Below are positions 55,424 through 64,000 of a DNA stretch of 64,000 bases, in pieces. A program made the position numbers and the translations under genes. The stretch's first letter is position 1. Every line of letters starts with the position of its first letter. The stretch lies in the NCBI RefSeq assembly GCF_905120355.1, contig NZ_CAJHOB010000009.1:62001-126000 (forward strand), read 5' to 3'. This stretch comes from Azonexus hydrophilus. GTDB lineage: Bacteria > Pseudomonadota > Gammaproteobacteria > Burkholderiales > Rhodocyclaceae. The notes beneath the pieces are model-generated. The model searched no databases. It saw only the letters and a list, made by a program, of their open reading frames with translations, and was not told the DNA's origin.

Positions 55424-55508
55424 GCTTTGACGAAACTTTAAGAATGCGTGGATAATCGGCCGCTTGTCCGCCGATAGAACGGTCGGCCCTTGCACACAGG
55501 AGCAGCGC

Positions 55509-56999
55509 GTGGAATTTAGCATAAAAAGCGGAAGCCCGGAAAAGCAGCGGTGTGGCTGCGTGGTCGTGGGCGTTTTTGAACAGAGGCAACTCTCCCTGGC
55601 TGCCGAATTGCTCGACAACGCTGCCGCGGGCGCGCTCAGCGACATCCTGCGACGTGGCGACATGGACGGCAAAGCAGGTACGACACTGCTCGTGCACAAT
55701 CTGCCCGGCAGCCTGTGCGAACGCGTGTTGCTGGTCGGCCTGGGCAAGGCCAAGGCTTTCCACGCCAAGGCTTACGTCGCCGCCATCCGTCTGGCGGTGA
55801 AAACCCTCACTGACACCGGCTGCAGTGACGCCGCCCTGTTTCTCACCGAAATCCCGGTTGCCCCCCATGACACCACCTGGCGCATCCGCCAGGCGGCCAG
55901 CAACGCCTTGCAGGCCAGTTACCGCTTTGATCGTTTCAAATCAAACAAGAAACCTGTCGCCCTGCGCAAACTCACCTTGATCGTCTCCCGCCGGGGCGAA
56001 CTGGCGGCGGCGGAAAAGGGCCTGCACGAAGGGATTGCCATTGGCGAGGGCTGTTCATTCACCCGCGATCTCGCCAACCTGCCGGGCAACATCTGCCATC
56101 CAGGCTATCTGGCGGAAACGGCACGCGCCCTGGCAGAGGAATACCAGCTCGAATGTAACATTCTCGAACAGGACGCCATGGCTGAACTCGGCATGCACGC
56201 GCTGCTTGCCGTCGCCCGCGGTTCGGCCCAAGCCCCGCGCCTGATCGTCCTGCACTATCGCGGCGGCAAGAAAAATGCCCCCCCCGTCGTACTGGTCGGC
56301 AAAGGCATCACTTTCGATTCGGGAGGCATTTCGCTCAAACCGGGCGCCGACATGGACGAGATGAAATATGACATGAGCGGCGCCGCCAGCGTCCTCGGTG
56401 CGCTCAAGGCCGCGGCAAAAATGGCGCTGCCAATCAACCTTACCGTCATCATTCCGGCAGCCGAGAACATGCCTGACGGCAACGCCACCCGCCCGGGCGA
56501 CATCGTCACCTCGCTGTCCGGGCAAACCATCGAAATTCTCAACACCGACGCTGAAGGCCGCCTCATTCTTTGCGACGCCCTCACCTATGCCGAACGTTTC
56601 AAGCCGGCGGCGGTGATCGATGTCGCCACCCTCACCGGTGCCTGCGTCGTCGCGCTGGGGCACTTTGCCACCGGCCTGTTCTCCAGCAAACCGGCTCTCG
56701 CCCGTGCCCTGCTGCGTGCGGGCGAAGAGTGTGATGACCGCGCCTGGCAACTGCCGCTGTGGGACGACTATCAGGACTTGCTGAAGAGCCCGTTCGCCGA
56801 CCTTGCCAACATCGGCGGCCGCTGGGGTGGCGCCATCACCGCTGCCTGCTTCCTCGCCCGCTTCACCGAAAAATACGCCTGGGCGCACCTCGATATTGCC
56901 GGCACTGCGTGGAACTCCGGCAAGGACAAAGGCGCCACTGGCCGGCCGGTGCCGCTGCTCACCCACTACCTCATGCACTACAGCGAGAGCGAGGCGTGA
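55509..56999 (+). CDS. pepA: Leucyl aminopeptidase (cytosol aminopeptidase)
   Basis: 496 residues from a GTG at 55509, with AGGAG 6 nt upstream. M17 family: VGKGITFDSGGISLKPGADM and the signature NTDAEGRL near the two-metal site. It is a hexameric di-zinc or manganese exopeptidase; in E. coli also a DNA-binding factor in Xer recombination. Coupled to holC by GTGA. Confidence 0.95.
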   Translation: MEFSIKSGSPEKQRCGCVVVGVFEQRQLSLAAELLDNAAAGALSDILRRGDMDGKAGTTLLVHNLPGSLCERVLLVGLGKAKAFHAKAYVAAIRLAVKTLTDTGCSDAALFLTEIPVAPHDTTWRIRQAASNALQASYRFDRFKSNKKPVALRKLTLIVSRRGELAAAEKGLHEGIAIGEGCSFTRDLANLPGNICHPGYLAETARALAEEYQLECNILEQDAMAELGMHALLAVARGSAQAPRLIVLHYRGGKKNAPPVVLVGKGITFDSGGISLKPGADMDEMKYDMSGAASVLGALKAAAKMALPINLTVIIPAAENMPDGNATRPGDIVTSLSGQTIEILNTDAEGRLILCDALTYAERFKPAAVIDVATLTGACVVALGHFATGLFSSKPALARALLRAGEECDDRAWQLPLWDDYQDLLKSPFADLANIGGRWGGAITAACFLARFTEKYAWAHLDIAGTAWNSGKDKGATGRPVPLLTHYLMHYSESEA

Positions 57000-57418
57000 C
57001 CCAGGTTTTTTTCTACCATGACGCCAGCGACAATCTCGCGGCGGCCTGCGCCTTGATCAAGGGGGTCTGGAAAAAGCGTAACCCGTTGCTGATCTATGCC
57101 CCCGACCCGCAACTGGCTGACACCGTAGACCGCGCGCTGTGGGCCAGCGAAGCGGGCAGTTTCATTCCCCACTGCCGGGCCGATTCACCGCTGGCAGCGG
57201 AAACCCCCATCCTCATCGCCGCCCGGCTCGAGCAGGTGGCTCAGACAGAACGCCTGATGAACCTCTCCCGCGAACTCCCTCCCGCCTACCAGCGCTTCAC
57301 CACCCTGGTGGAAGTGGTCAGCCGCGATGAACAAGACCGCCTGGCCGCCCGCGAGCGCGTCCACCAGTACCGGGCGGATGGCTGTACCGTTCAGTTTTTC
57401 GATCTCAGCCAACGCTGA
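56996..57418 (+). CDS. holC: DNA polymerase III chi subunit
   Basis: 140 residues from a GTG overlapping the pepA stop (GTGA). Family pattern: FFYHDASDNLAAACALIKG and the C-terminal RVHQYRADGCTVQFFDL. Chi links the clamp loader to single-strand binding protein. The pepA-holC pair is conserved. valS, the usual next gene, is absent. Confidence 0.9.
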   Translation: MTQVFFYHDASDNLAAACALIKGVWKKRNPLLIYAPDPQLADTVDRALWASEAGSFIPHCRADSPLAAETPILIAARLEQVAQTERLMNLSRELPPAYQRFTTLVEVVSRDEQDRLAARERVHQYRADGCTVQFFDLSQR

Positions 57419-57430
57419 CACCTGCTCATC

Positions 57431-57820
57431 ATGCCCAGCCCCATCCTTGCCCGCGCCGATGCATTGATGCACCGCCGCCCGCACAGCACCGATTCCGCAG
57501 AAGATTTCCCCATTCTCACCGACGCCCTGGATGAAGAAGAAAACATTCCCATCCTGCTGCAAGTCGAAGCCACGCCCGAAGAACCCAGCCCGGGACCGCT
57601 TGCGGAACACGCTCCTCCCTCTGCCGCACCGACGGTAATCGCTGCCGAGAGCAGTCCCTCCAGCCTTGCTGCCGACCTGGCACATGCCCTGCATGTGCAC
57701 CTGCAAGCTGCCCTGCCGGGCCTGATCGAACGTGCCGTAACCGACGTCATGGCGCACCGCCTGCCCTCTCCTGCCGCAACCGCAGCTGCGGCAAGACCAG
57801 AAACAGAGCAGGCAAGCTGA
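57431..57820 (+). CDS. Unknown acidic, Pro/Ala-rich protein (129 aa)
   Basis: Starts 13 nt after holC. Contains an acidic patch (ILTDALDEEENIPILLQVEAT), a Pro/Ala/Ser linker and a C-terminal helix (LAADLAHALHVHLQAALPGLIERAV). No recognised family. Composition suggests a partly disordered protein. Similar small ORFs follow holC in some betaproteobacteria, as far as I recall. Confidence 0.6.
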   Translation: MPSPILARADALMHRRPHSTDSAEDFPILTDALDEEENIPILLQVEATPEEPSPGPLAEHAPPSAAPTVIAAESSPSSLAADLAHALHVHLQAALPGLIERAVTDVMAHRLPSPAATAAAARPETEQAS

Positions 57821-57904
57821 GCTGACCATCCAGCGCAATTCACCACATCCGCCCCTCACCGCTCGTGCTATATTGCGCGCCCGGATTTCCTCCCGAGAAC
57901 CATC

Positions 57905-59485
57905 GTGCTCAACTTTGATGTACTCATCATCGGCAGTGGCCTCGCTGGCCAGGCCGCTGCACTACGTCTGGCCGATCAGCGCCGGGTCGCCCTGATCAGC
58001 AAACGCAAGCTGGAAGATTCGGCTTCCGGTTGGGCCCAAGGCGGTATCGCCGCAGTACTCGACACGCAGGATTCCATTGACGCCCACATTCACGACACGT
58101 TTATCGCCGGCGCCTGGTTGAACGATGAAAAGGCGACCCGCTTCGTGGTCGAGAACGGGCGTCGTGCCATCAACTGGCTGATCGAGCAGGGGGTGCCTTT
58201 TACCAAGGACGAGACCGGCTACCACCTGACCCGCGAAGGAGGCCACAGTGCCCGCCGTGTCATCCACGTCGCCGATGCCACCGGCGCCGCCGTGCAGAAA
58301 ACACTGACGGCAAAAGTACGCAGCCATCCCAACATCCGGATTTTCGAAGATCACATCGCGGTCGACCTGATCACCGGCAAACACCTCGGCCGCAGCGATG
58401 ACAACCGCTGTTACGGTGCCTATGTGCTGGATGACAACAGCGGCGAGGTGCATACCTTTGCCGCCAGCAACACCCTGCTGGGCACCGGGGGTGCAGGCAA
58501 GGTATACCTGTTCACCACCAATCCGGACACCTCCACGGGTGACGGCATCGCCATGGCCTGGCGTGCCGGCTGCCGCGTGTCGAACATGGAGTTCATCCAG
58601 TTCCACCCCACCTGCCTGTATCACCCCAACGCCAAATCCTTCCTCATTTCGGAGGCCGTCCGCGGCGAAGGCGGATTGCTGAAGCTACCCGATGGCAGCC
58701 GCTTCATGCCAGAGCACGACGAGCGCGCCGAACTCGCCCCGCGTGACATCGTAGCCCGCGCCATCGACTTCGAAATCAAGAAACACGGTCTGGACTGTGT
58801 TTACCTCGATATCTCGCACAAGGGTGAAGCCTTCATCCGCGAGCATTTCCCGAATATTCACGCGCGCTGCCTCGAACTGGGCATCGACATCACCCGTGAT
58901 CCGATCCCGGTCGTACCTGCCGCCCACTACACCTGCGGCGGCGTCGTTTGCGACCTCACCGGCCGCACGGATGTCGCCGGTCTGTACGTTGCGGGAGAAA
59001 CTTCCTGCACAGGCCTGCACGGCGCCAACCGCCTGGCTTCGAATTCACTGCTCGAATGCCTGGTTTTTGCCGAGGCAGCCGTCAATGACATCCTGGCACA
59101 GACCCCGGCCGTACTCCCACAGTTGCCTGAATGGGACGCCAGCCGCGTCACCGACGCCGATGAGGAAGTCGTGATCTCCCACAACTGGGACGAATTGCGC
59201 CGTTCCATGTGGAATTACGTCGGCATCGTGCGCACGACCAAGCGCCTGCAGCGCGCGCTGCACCGCGTCCATCTGCTGCACAGTGAAATCAACGAGTTCT
59301 ACTCGCATTTCCGCGTTACCCACGACCTGATTGAACTGCGTAACCTGGTACTCACCGCCGAGCTCATCATCCGCTGCGCCTTGCTGCGTAAGGAAAGCCG
59401 CGGCCTGCACTACTCCCGGGACTATCCGGACGTACTGAAAAAGGCGCGCAGCACGGTACTCAAACCGGCGCGTCAGAAGCGCTGA
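57905..59485 (+). CDS. nadB: L-aspartate oxidase
   Basis: 526 residues. FAD dinucleotide fold at the N-terminus (VLIIGSGLAGQAAALRLA), then GWAQGGIAAVLD, the substrate loop with FHPTCLYHPNAKSFLISEAVRGEGG and HYTCGGVVCD. It makes iminoaspartate for NAD synthesis. The gene starts 84 nt after the preceding small ORF. Its 3' end overlaps the convergent YgfX-like gene by 26 nt. Confidence 0.95.
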   Translation: MLNFDVLIIGSGLAGQAAALRLADQRRVALISKRKLEDSASGWAQGGIAAVLDTQDSIDAHIHDTFIAGAWLNDEKATRFVVENGRRAINWLIEQGVPFTKDETGYHLTREGGHSARRVIHVADATGAAVQKTLTAKVRSHPNIRIFEDHIAVDLITGKHLGRSDDNRCYGAYVLDDNSGEVHTFAASNTLLGTGGAGKVYLFTTNPDTSTGDGIAMAWRAGCRVSNMEFIQFHPTCLYHPNAKSFLISEAVRGEGGLLKLPDGSRFMPEHDERAELAPRDIVARAIDFEIKKHGLDCVYLDISHKGEAFIREHFPNIHARCLELGIDITRDPIPVVPAAHYTCGGVVCDLTGRTDVAGLYVAGETSCTGLHGANRLASNSLLECLVFAEAAVNDILAQTPAVLPQLPEWDASRVTDADEEVVISHNWDELRRSMWNYVGIVRTTKRLQRALHRVHLLHSEINEFYSHFRVTHDLIELRNLVLTAELIIRCALLRKESRGLHYSRDYPDVLKKARSTVLKPARQKR

Positions 59486-59903
59486 CCGTACTACGCCAAC
59501 GCAGGAACACGCGCAGGCGACGAAAATCTTCGGGTAACAGACAGTCCGGCGTCAGCAGCAAACGATACGGCAGACCTTCCTGTGCCTCCAGGCGCAGCAC
59601 AGTTAACCACGGATGCACGGTGGCACCCTGCAGCATGCGCGCAGGAACGAATTCCGGATGATTCCAGCCCGTACCTCTGATGCCCAGACTGCCATCCGCC
59701 AGCAACTGCAGGGCCGCGACCTGTGGTCGCAGCTGCCGCACCATCCAGCCGCCCCCGAGCGCCAGCAATGTCACTCCAATCAATCGTAGCGGCACAGGAA
59801 GGGGATAAATGAGCACGACGATCAGTGCCGCACTCAGGAGTAAGGCAAGAATCCGGGGTTGTAAACGCGAACGGTGCAGCTCGATCGTGATCGGAAGCTG
59901 CAC
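59460..59903 (-). CDS. YgfX-like membrane protein
   Basis: 147 residues with two TM segments near 20-55 followed by a soluble domain (LQLLADGSLGIRGTGW, LLTPDCLLPEDFRRLRVFLRW). The layout and end pattern fit the YgfX/CptA family. In E. coli CptA is paired with SdhE, which is not encoded here, so a toxin-like role is uncertain. It lies 30 nt downstream of fabF. Confidence 0.65.
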   Translation of the reverse strand: MQLPITIELHRSRLQPRILALLLSAALIVVLIYPLPVPLRLIGVTLLALGGGWMVRQLRPQVAALQLLADGSLGIRGTGWNHPEFVPARMLQGATVHPWLTVLRLEAQEGLPYRLLLTPDCLLPEDFRRLRVFLRWRSTVSASDAPV

Positions 59904-59933
59904 CGTCCGTACTCCGGAACGAAATCCGGGGCC

Positions 59934-61169
59934 CTAGACCCGCTTGAACACCAGCGAGCCGTTGGTACCACCAAAACCGAAGTTGTTCTTCAGCGCCACG
60001 TCGATCTGCATCGGCCGCGCCTGGTTGGCGCAGTAATCCAGATCGCACTCGGGATCCTGGTTGAAAATATTGATCGTCGGCGGCGAAATCTGGTGATGGA
60101 TGGCCAGCACCGTGAAAAGCGACTCGACGCCGCCAGCGCCGCCGAGCAAATGACCGGTCATCGACTTGGTCGAATTGACGACGATTTTGTAGGCCGCATC
60201 GCCAAAAGCTGCCTTGATCGCGTCCGATTCGTTCTTGTCACCGAGCGGCGTCGAAGTGCCGTGGGCATTGACGTACTGAACGTCGGCTGGCGTCACACCG
60301 GCATTCTTCAGCGCATTGACCATCGAGCGGCGCGGACCGTCCATATTCGGGGCGGTGATGTGATACGCGTCGGCACTCATGCCGTAGCCGGCCACTTCGG
60401 CGTAGATCTTGGCGCCACGAGCCTTGGCGTGTTCGTATTCTTCGAGCACCAGGACACCAGCCCCCTCGCCCAGCACGAAGCCGTCGCGATCCTTGTCCCA
60501 GGGACGGCTGGCCGTAGCCGGGTCGTCGTTGCGGGTGGACAGCGCACGGGCCGCGCAGAAGCCGCCCAGACCAAGCGGCGAAACCGTCGATTCGGCACCA
60601 CCGGCGACCATTACGTCGGCATCGCCGTATTCGATGATGCGCGCGGCTTCACCGATCGAGTGCGTACCGGTCGTGCAGGCAGTGACGATCGACAGGTTCG
60701 GCCCCTTGAAGCCGAATTCGATCGACAGGTTGCCGGAAATCATGTTGATGATCGAACCAGGCACGAAGAAGGGCGAGACCTTGCGCACGCCGGCAGCGTT
60801 GTACTCATCCTTGGTCGCCTCGATCAGCGGCAGGCCACCAATGCCGGAACCAATGGCAACCCCGACCCGCTCGGGATCAGCGGCGCCTTCCTGATCAAGA
60901 CCGGCATCGCGCACGGCCTGCATGCCTGCCGCCAGGCCGTAATGGATGAAAGTATCCATGCGCCGGGCATCCTTGGCAGAAATGTACTGGGTGATGTCGA
61001 AGCCCTTGACTTCCCCGGCGAACTGCACGGGAAAGCTGCTGGTATCGAAACGAGTAATCGGGGCAATGCCGGAAACACCTGCAATGATGTTCTTCCAGCC
61101 TTCTTCGACCGTATTGCCGACTGGGGAAATCAGGCCGAGGCCCGTAATAACGACTCTGCGACGTGCCAA
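59934..61169 (-). CDS. fabF: 3-oxoacyl-ACP synthase II
   Basis: 411 residues from a TTG at 61169, with GGAG 7 nt upstream; longer frames add residues unlike FabF. Active-site C165 in TACTTGTH, His in [11 protein letters not shown] and [12 protein letters not shown]. It elongates fatty acids including palmitoleate. Downstream of acpP, separated by a strong hairpin (61192-61218). Confidence 0.94.
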   Translation of the reverse strand: MARRRVVITGLGLISPVGNTVEEGWKNIIAGVSGIAPITRFDTSSFPVQFAGEVKGFDITQYISAKDARRMDTFIHYGLAAGMQAVRDAGLDQEGAADPERVGVAIGSGIGGLPLIEATKDEYNAAGVRKVSPFFVPGSIINMISGNLSIEFGFKGPNLSIVTACTTGTHSIGEAARIIEYGDADVMVAGGAESTVSPLGLGGFCAARALSTRNDDPATASRPWDKDRDGFVLGEGAGVLVLEEYEHAKARGAKIYAEVAGYGMSADAYHITAPNMDGPRRSMVNALKNAGVTPADVQYVNAHGTSTPLGDKNESDAIKAAFGDAAYKIVVNSTKSMTGHLLGGAGGVESLFTVLAIHHQISPPTINIFNQDPECDLDYCANQARPMQIDVALKNNFGFGGTNGSLVFKRV

Positions 61170-61191
61170 GGTGCGCTCCGCGTGAAAATGG

Positions 61192-61218
61192 CAAGGCCGG
61201 CCTTCGGGGCCGGCCTTG
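61192..61218. terminator. Strong hairpin between acpP and fabF
   Basis: CAAGGCCGGCC, loop TTCGG, GGCCGGCCTTG: near-perfect 11-bp stem. Without a full T run it probably attenuates rather than stops transcription, so that acpP exceeds fabF. It lies 23 nt before the fabF TTG and could also affect translation. Confidence 0.6.
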
Positions 61219-61271
61219 TTAGGTTGAACCTGACAGAAACAGCTCATCACCGGCACAGGGCCGGCAATGAA

Positions 61272-61508
<237 letters not shown>

Positions 61509-61581
61509 TCAAAAAACTCCTTCCCCTAGGGGGTACGAAAAAAAACGTGCTGATTCTACCAAAAGCCGCAGCTTGGTGAAA

Positions 61582-62322
61582 TCAATCCATGAACATGCCG
61601 CCATTCACATGCACGGTGGTACCCGTGACATACGAGGCAGCGGGAGAAACCAGGAAGCCGACCGCACCGGCGACGTCTTCTGGCGTGCCGGCACGCGCCA
61701 GCGGAATCGAAGCCAGCATTGCGGCCTTTTGTTCTTCAGTCAGCGCGTGCGTCATGTCGGTAGCGATGAAGCCCGGCGCGACGCAGTTGACCGTGATGTT
61801 GCGGCTACCCAGTTCGCGCGCCAGCGAGCGGGAGAGACCAGCGACGCCTGCTTTGGCAGCACAATAATTGGCCTGACCGGCGTTGCCGGAATAGCCGACC
61901 ACCGACGAAATATTGACGATGCGGCCGAAGCGCGCCTTCATCATGCCGCGCATCACACCGCGCGACAGGCGGAAAACCGCCTTCAGGTTGGTGTCGATGA
62001 CCGCATCCCACTCGTCGTCGCCCATGCGCATGGTCAGGTTGTCGCGGGTGATGCCGGCGTTATTGACGAGCACGGTGATGGCGCCGAATTCCTTGGCGAC
62101 ATCGGCAAGCACCGCGTCGGTCTGGGTGTTGTCGGTGACGTTGAGGACGACACCGCGGCCCTTGATGCCAGCTTCGGCGAGGTAGGCCGAAATCTGCCCA
62201 GCACCGGCTTCGCTGGTCGCCGTACCGATCACGGTGGCGCCCTGACGACCGAGTTCGAGGGCGATGGCACGGCCGATGCCGCGAGTGGCGCCAGTCACCA
62301 GCGCAATCTTGTCATTCAGCAT
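61582..62322 (-). CDS. fabG: 3-oxoacyl-ACP reductase
   Basis: 246 residues from the ATG at 62322. SDR fold: TGATRGIG (10-17), NNAG (87-90), catalytic S140, Y153 and K157 (YCAAK). NADPH-dependent first reduction in fatty acid elongation. It starts 4 nt after the fabD stop. Confidence 0.96.
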   Translation of the reverse strand: MLNDKIALVTGATRGIGRAIALELGRQGATVIGTATSEAGAGQISAYLAEAGIKGRGVVLNVTDNTQTDAVLADVAKEFGAITVLVNNAGITRDNLTMRMGDDEWDAVIDTNLKAVFRLSRGVMRGMMKARFGRIVNISSVVGYSGNAGQANYCAAKAGVAGLSRSLARELGSRNITVNCVAPGFIATDMTHALTEEQKAAMLASIPLARAGTPEDVAGAVGFLVSPAASYVTGTTVHVNGGMFMD

Positions 62323-62326
62323 GCGA

Positions 62327-63253
62327 TCACTCCAGGCCGAGGTTGGCTTCGATGGCCGCCGCGTCAGCCAGGGCAACCCCGGCGACACCGTCGGCACAAC
62401 GCTTGGTCAGACCGGCCAGGACCTTGCCCGGGCCGCACTCTGCTACGGTCGACACGCCCATGGCGGCCATTTTCTGGATGGTCTCGACCCAGCGCACCGG
62501 GTTGTAGGCCTGGCGCACCAGCGCGTCCTTGATCCGGGCCGGATCGTTCTCGATCTCGACATCGACATTGTTGATCACCGGAATTTTTGGCGCGTTCAGT
62601 GTCAGTTCGGCCAATCGTGCCGCCAGCTTGTCGGCCGCCGGGCGAATCAGCGAGGAATGGAACGGGGCCGACACCGGCAGCGCCTTGGCCATCTTGGCGC
62701 CGCGCGCCTTGCAGGCGTCCATCGCGCGTTCGACGGCGCCCTTGTGGCCGGCAATCACGGTCTGACCATTGGCGTTGAAATTAACCGGCTCGACGATCTC
62801 ACCCTGCGCTGCTTCAGCGCAGGCGGCAACGATACCGGCGTTATCGAGGCCGAGCACGGCGGCCATGGCACCGGTGCCGAGCGGCACGGCTTCCTGCATG
62901 GCAGCGGCGCGCAGACGGACCAGCGGCACCGCGTCCTTGAATTCGATGACGCCAGCGGCAACCAGCGCCGAATACTCGCCCAGGCTGTGGCCGGCGACGA
63001 CGGCCGGCATCTTGCCGCCCTTCTCGCACCATAGGCGCCAGGCGGCAATGCCGGCGGTGAGCATGACCGGCTGGGTATTGACGGTCTGGGTCAGTACTTC
63101 GGCCGGGCCGTCGGCAACCATCGCCCACAGGTCGTCGCCAAGCGCGGCAGACGCTTCGTCAAAGGTGGCACGAACCACGGCGGCATCGCCGTAAGAGGCC
63201 ATCATGCCAACGCTCTGCGAGCCCTGGCCGGGAAATACGAAGGCAAAAGACAT
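62327..63253 (-). CDS. fabD: Malonyl-CoA:ACP transacylase
   Basis: 308 residues. Nucleophile S90 in GHSLGE, oxyanion-region FPGQGSQ at 7-13, and the His in SAPFHSSL. It loads malonyl onto ACP. Between fabH (17 nt) and fabG in one leftward transcript. Confidence 0.96.
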   Translation of the reverse strand: MSFAFVFPGQGSQSVGMMASYGDAAVVRATFDEASAALGDDLWAMVADGPAEVLTQTVNTQPVMLTAGIAAWRLWCEKGGKMPAVVAGHSLGEYSALVAAGVIEFKDAVPLVRLRAAAMQEAVPLGTGAMAAVLGLDNAGIVAACAEAAQGEIVEPVNFNANGQTVIAGHKGAVERAMDACKARGAKMAKALPVSAPFHSSLIRPAADKLAARLAELTLNAPKIPVINNVDVEIENDPARIKDALVRQAYNPVRWVETIQKMAAMGVSTVAECGPGKVLAGLTKRCADGVAGVALADAAAIEANLGLE

Positions 63254-63270
63254 CGATCAGTCTCCTGTTA

Positions 63271-64000
63271 TCAGAATTCGAGCAGGGCGGCGCCCCAGGC
63301 AAAACCGCCGCCGATACCTTCCAGCAACACCTTCTGCCCGCGCTGGATACGCCCGTCGCGCACCGCCTCATCAAGCGCCAGCGGCACTGAGGCAGCAGAG
63401 GTATTGCCATGGCGATCGACCGTCACCACAACCTTTTCCGGCGCAATGCCAAGCTTGCGCCCCGTGGCATCGATGATGCGCAGATTGGCCTGATGCGGAA
63501 TCAGCCAGTCGATGTCCGCGCTGTCCATCTCTGCCGCCGCACACACTTCCTGCGCCACTTCCGCCAGCACGCGCACGGCAAACTTGAACACCGCCTGTCC
63601 ATCCATGCGCAGGAAAGGATCGCCCGTCACCTGCCCCCGGCTGATCTGCCCTGGCACGTTGAGAATCCCCGCGTAGCTGCCGTCCGCGTGCATCGCCGTG
63701 GCCAGGATACCCGGCGTTTCGGCAGCTTCGAGCACCACGGCACCAGCGCCATCGCCGAACAAGACACAGGTCCCACGATCCTGCCAGTCGAGGATGCGTG
63801 AAAACACTTCGGCACCGATCACCAGTGCCCTTTTGTGGCTCCCGGAACGGATAAATTTCTCGGCGATACCGAGCGCATAGGCAAAACCGGCACATACCGC
63901 CTGCACGTCAAACGCGGTTGCCCCCTTGTTGCCCAACTGGGCCTGAATCAGGCAGGCGGTGCTGGGAAAAATGAAATCCGGCGTCGACGTCGCAACGATG
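63271..64000 (-). CDS. fabH: 3-oxoacyl-ACP synthase III (5' end cut by window)
   Basis: The C-terminal 242 residues are visible; the frame stays open to the window edge. The active-site Cys lies in STACLIQ at the cut end, followed by [20 protein letters not shown] (catalytic His) and the Asn in [10 protein letters not shown]. It starts fatty acid chains from acetyl-CoA. Note that an ATG at 63936 is internal. Confidence 0.94.
   Translation of the reverse strand, partial: IVATSTPDFIFPSTACLIQAQLGNKGATAFDVQAVCAGFAYALGIAEKFIRSGSHKRALVIGAEVFSRILDWQDRGTCVLFGDGAGAVVLEAAETPGILATAMHADGSYAGILNVPGQISRGQVTGDPFLRMDGQAVFKFAVRVLAEVAQEVCAAAEMDSADIDWLIPHQANLRIIDATGRKLGIAPEKVVVTVDRHGNTSAASVPLALDEAVRDGRIQRGQKVLLEGIGGGFAWGAALLEF

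Overview
The window looks like the chromosome of a Gram-negative betaproteobacterium, most likely of the order Rhodocyclales. The G+C content is high. The gene sets present are lptFG, the rpsP-rimM-trmD-rplS operon, ilvB-ilvN-ilvC followed by pssA, and the fabH-fabD-fabG-acpP-fabF cluster, together with a cytochrome c4 behind an FNR-type site. The order-level assignment is inference from gene content and order.

Layout. 1-5.2 kb: a LuxC/LuxE-like acyl-reductase pair and a divergent partner-switching module (STAS protein and anti-sigma-type ATPase facing a membrane-bound SpoIIE/RsbU-type phosphatase). 5.2-8.5 kb: two tRNA-Leu genes with promoter and terminator, a hot-dog thioesterase, a diheme cytochrome c, an MFS transporter, then tRNA-Gly and tRNA-Cys. 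8.45-19.67 kb: an 11.2-kb integrated element bounded by 50-bp direct repeats of the tRNA-Cys 3' half. It carries a tyrosine integrase, several small unknown proteins, HigBA, a zinc-ribbon/TOPRIM primase, an AAA+ helicase, a repeat-rich noncoding region, small and large (lambda gpA-type) terminase subunits, three unknown genes, and a structured noncoding stretch with a terminator and an outward promoter. It has no capsid, portal, tail or lysis genes. 19.7-27.7 kb: a second tRNA-Gly, a metallo-beta-lactamase/beta-CASP protein and a four-gene ABC efflux operon (NodT-type outer-membrane factor, HlyD adaptor, fused ATPase/permease, permease). 27.8-34.3 kb: FKBP-lspA-ileS-ribF and amiC-tsaE. 34.3-40.7 kb: queG, a chemoreceptor, an EAL protein, a SpoIIAA-like protein, a DMT permease and a Rieske oxygenase. 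40.8-44.6 kb: xseB-ispA-dxs-folE2. 44.6-46.6 kb: rplS-trmD-rimM-rpsP. 46.7-52.7 kb: a PilZ-like protein, a DUF2069-type membrane protein, pssA and ilvC-ilvN-ilvB. 52.8-59.9 kb: an RDD protein, lptG-lptF, pepA-holC, an acidic unknown protein, nadB and a YgfX-like protein. 59.9-64 kb: fabF-acpP-fabG-fabD-fabH, with fabH cut by the window edge.

Most of the window is ordinary housekeeping DNA. The part worth a second look is the tRNA-Cys element. It is compact, its genes are intact and often overlap by ATGA, and it encodes its own replication and DNA-packaging enzymes but no particle. This suggests a phage satellite that packages its genome into another phage's heads using both of its own terminase subunits. 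The element also supplies a near-consensus promoter pointing out through its right end at the host tRNA-Gly that it separated from its operon.
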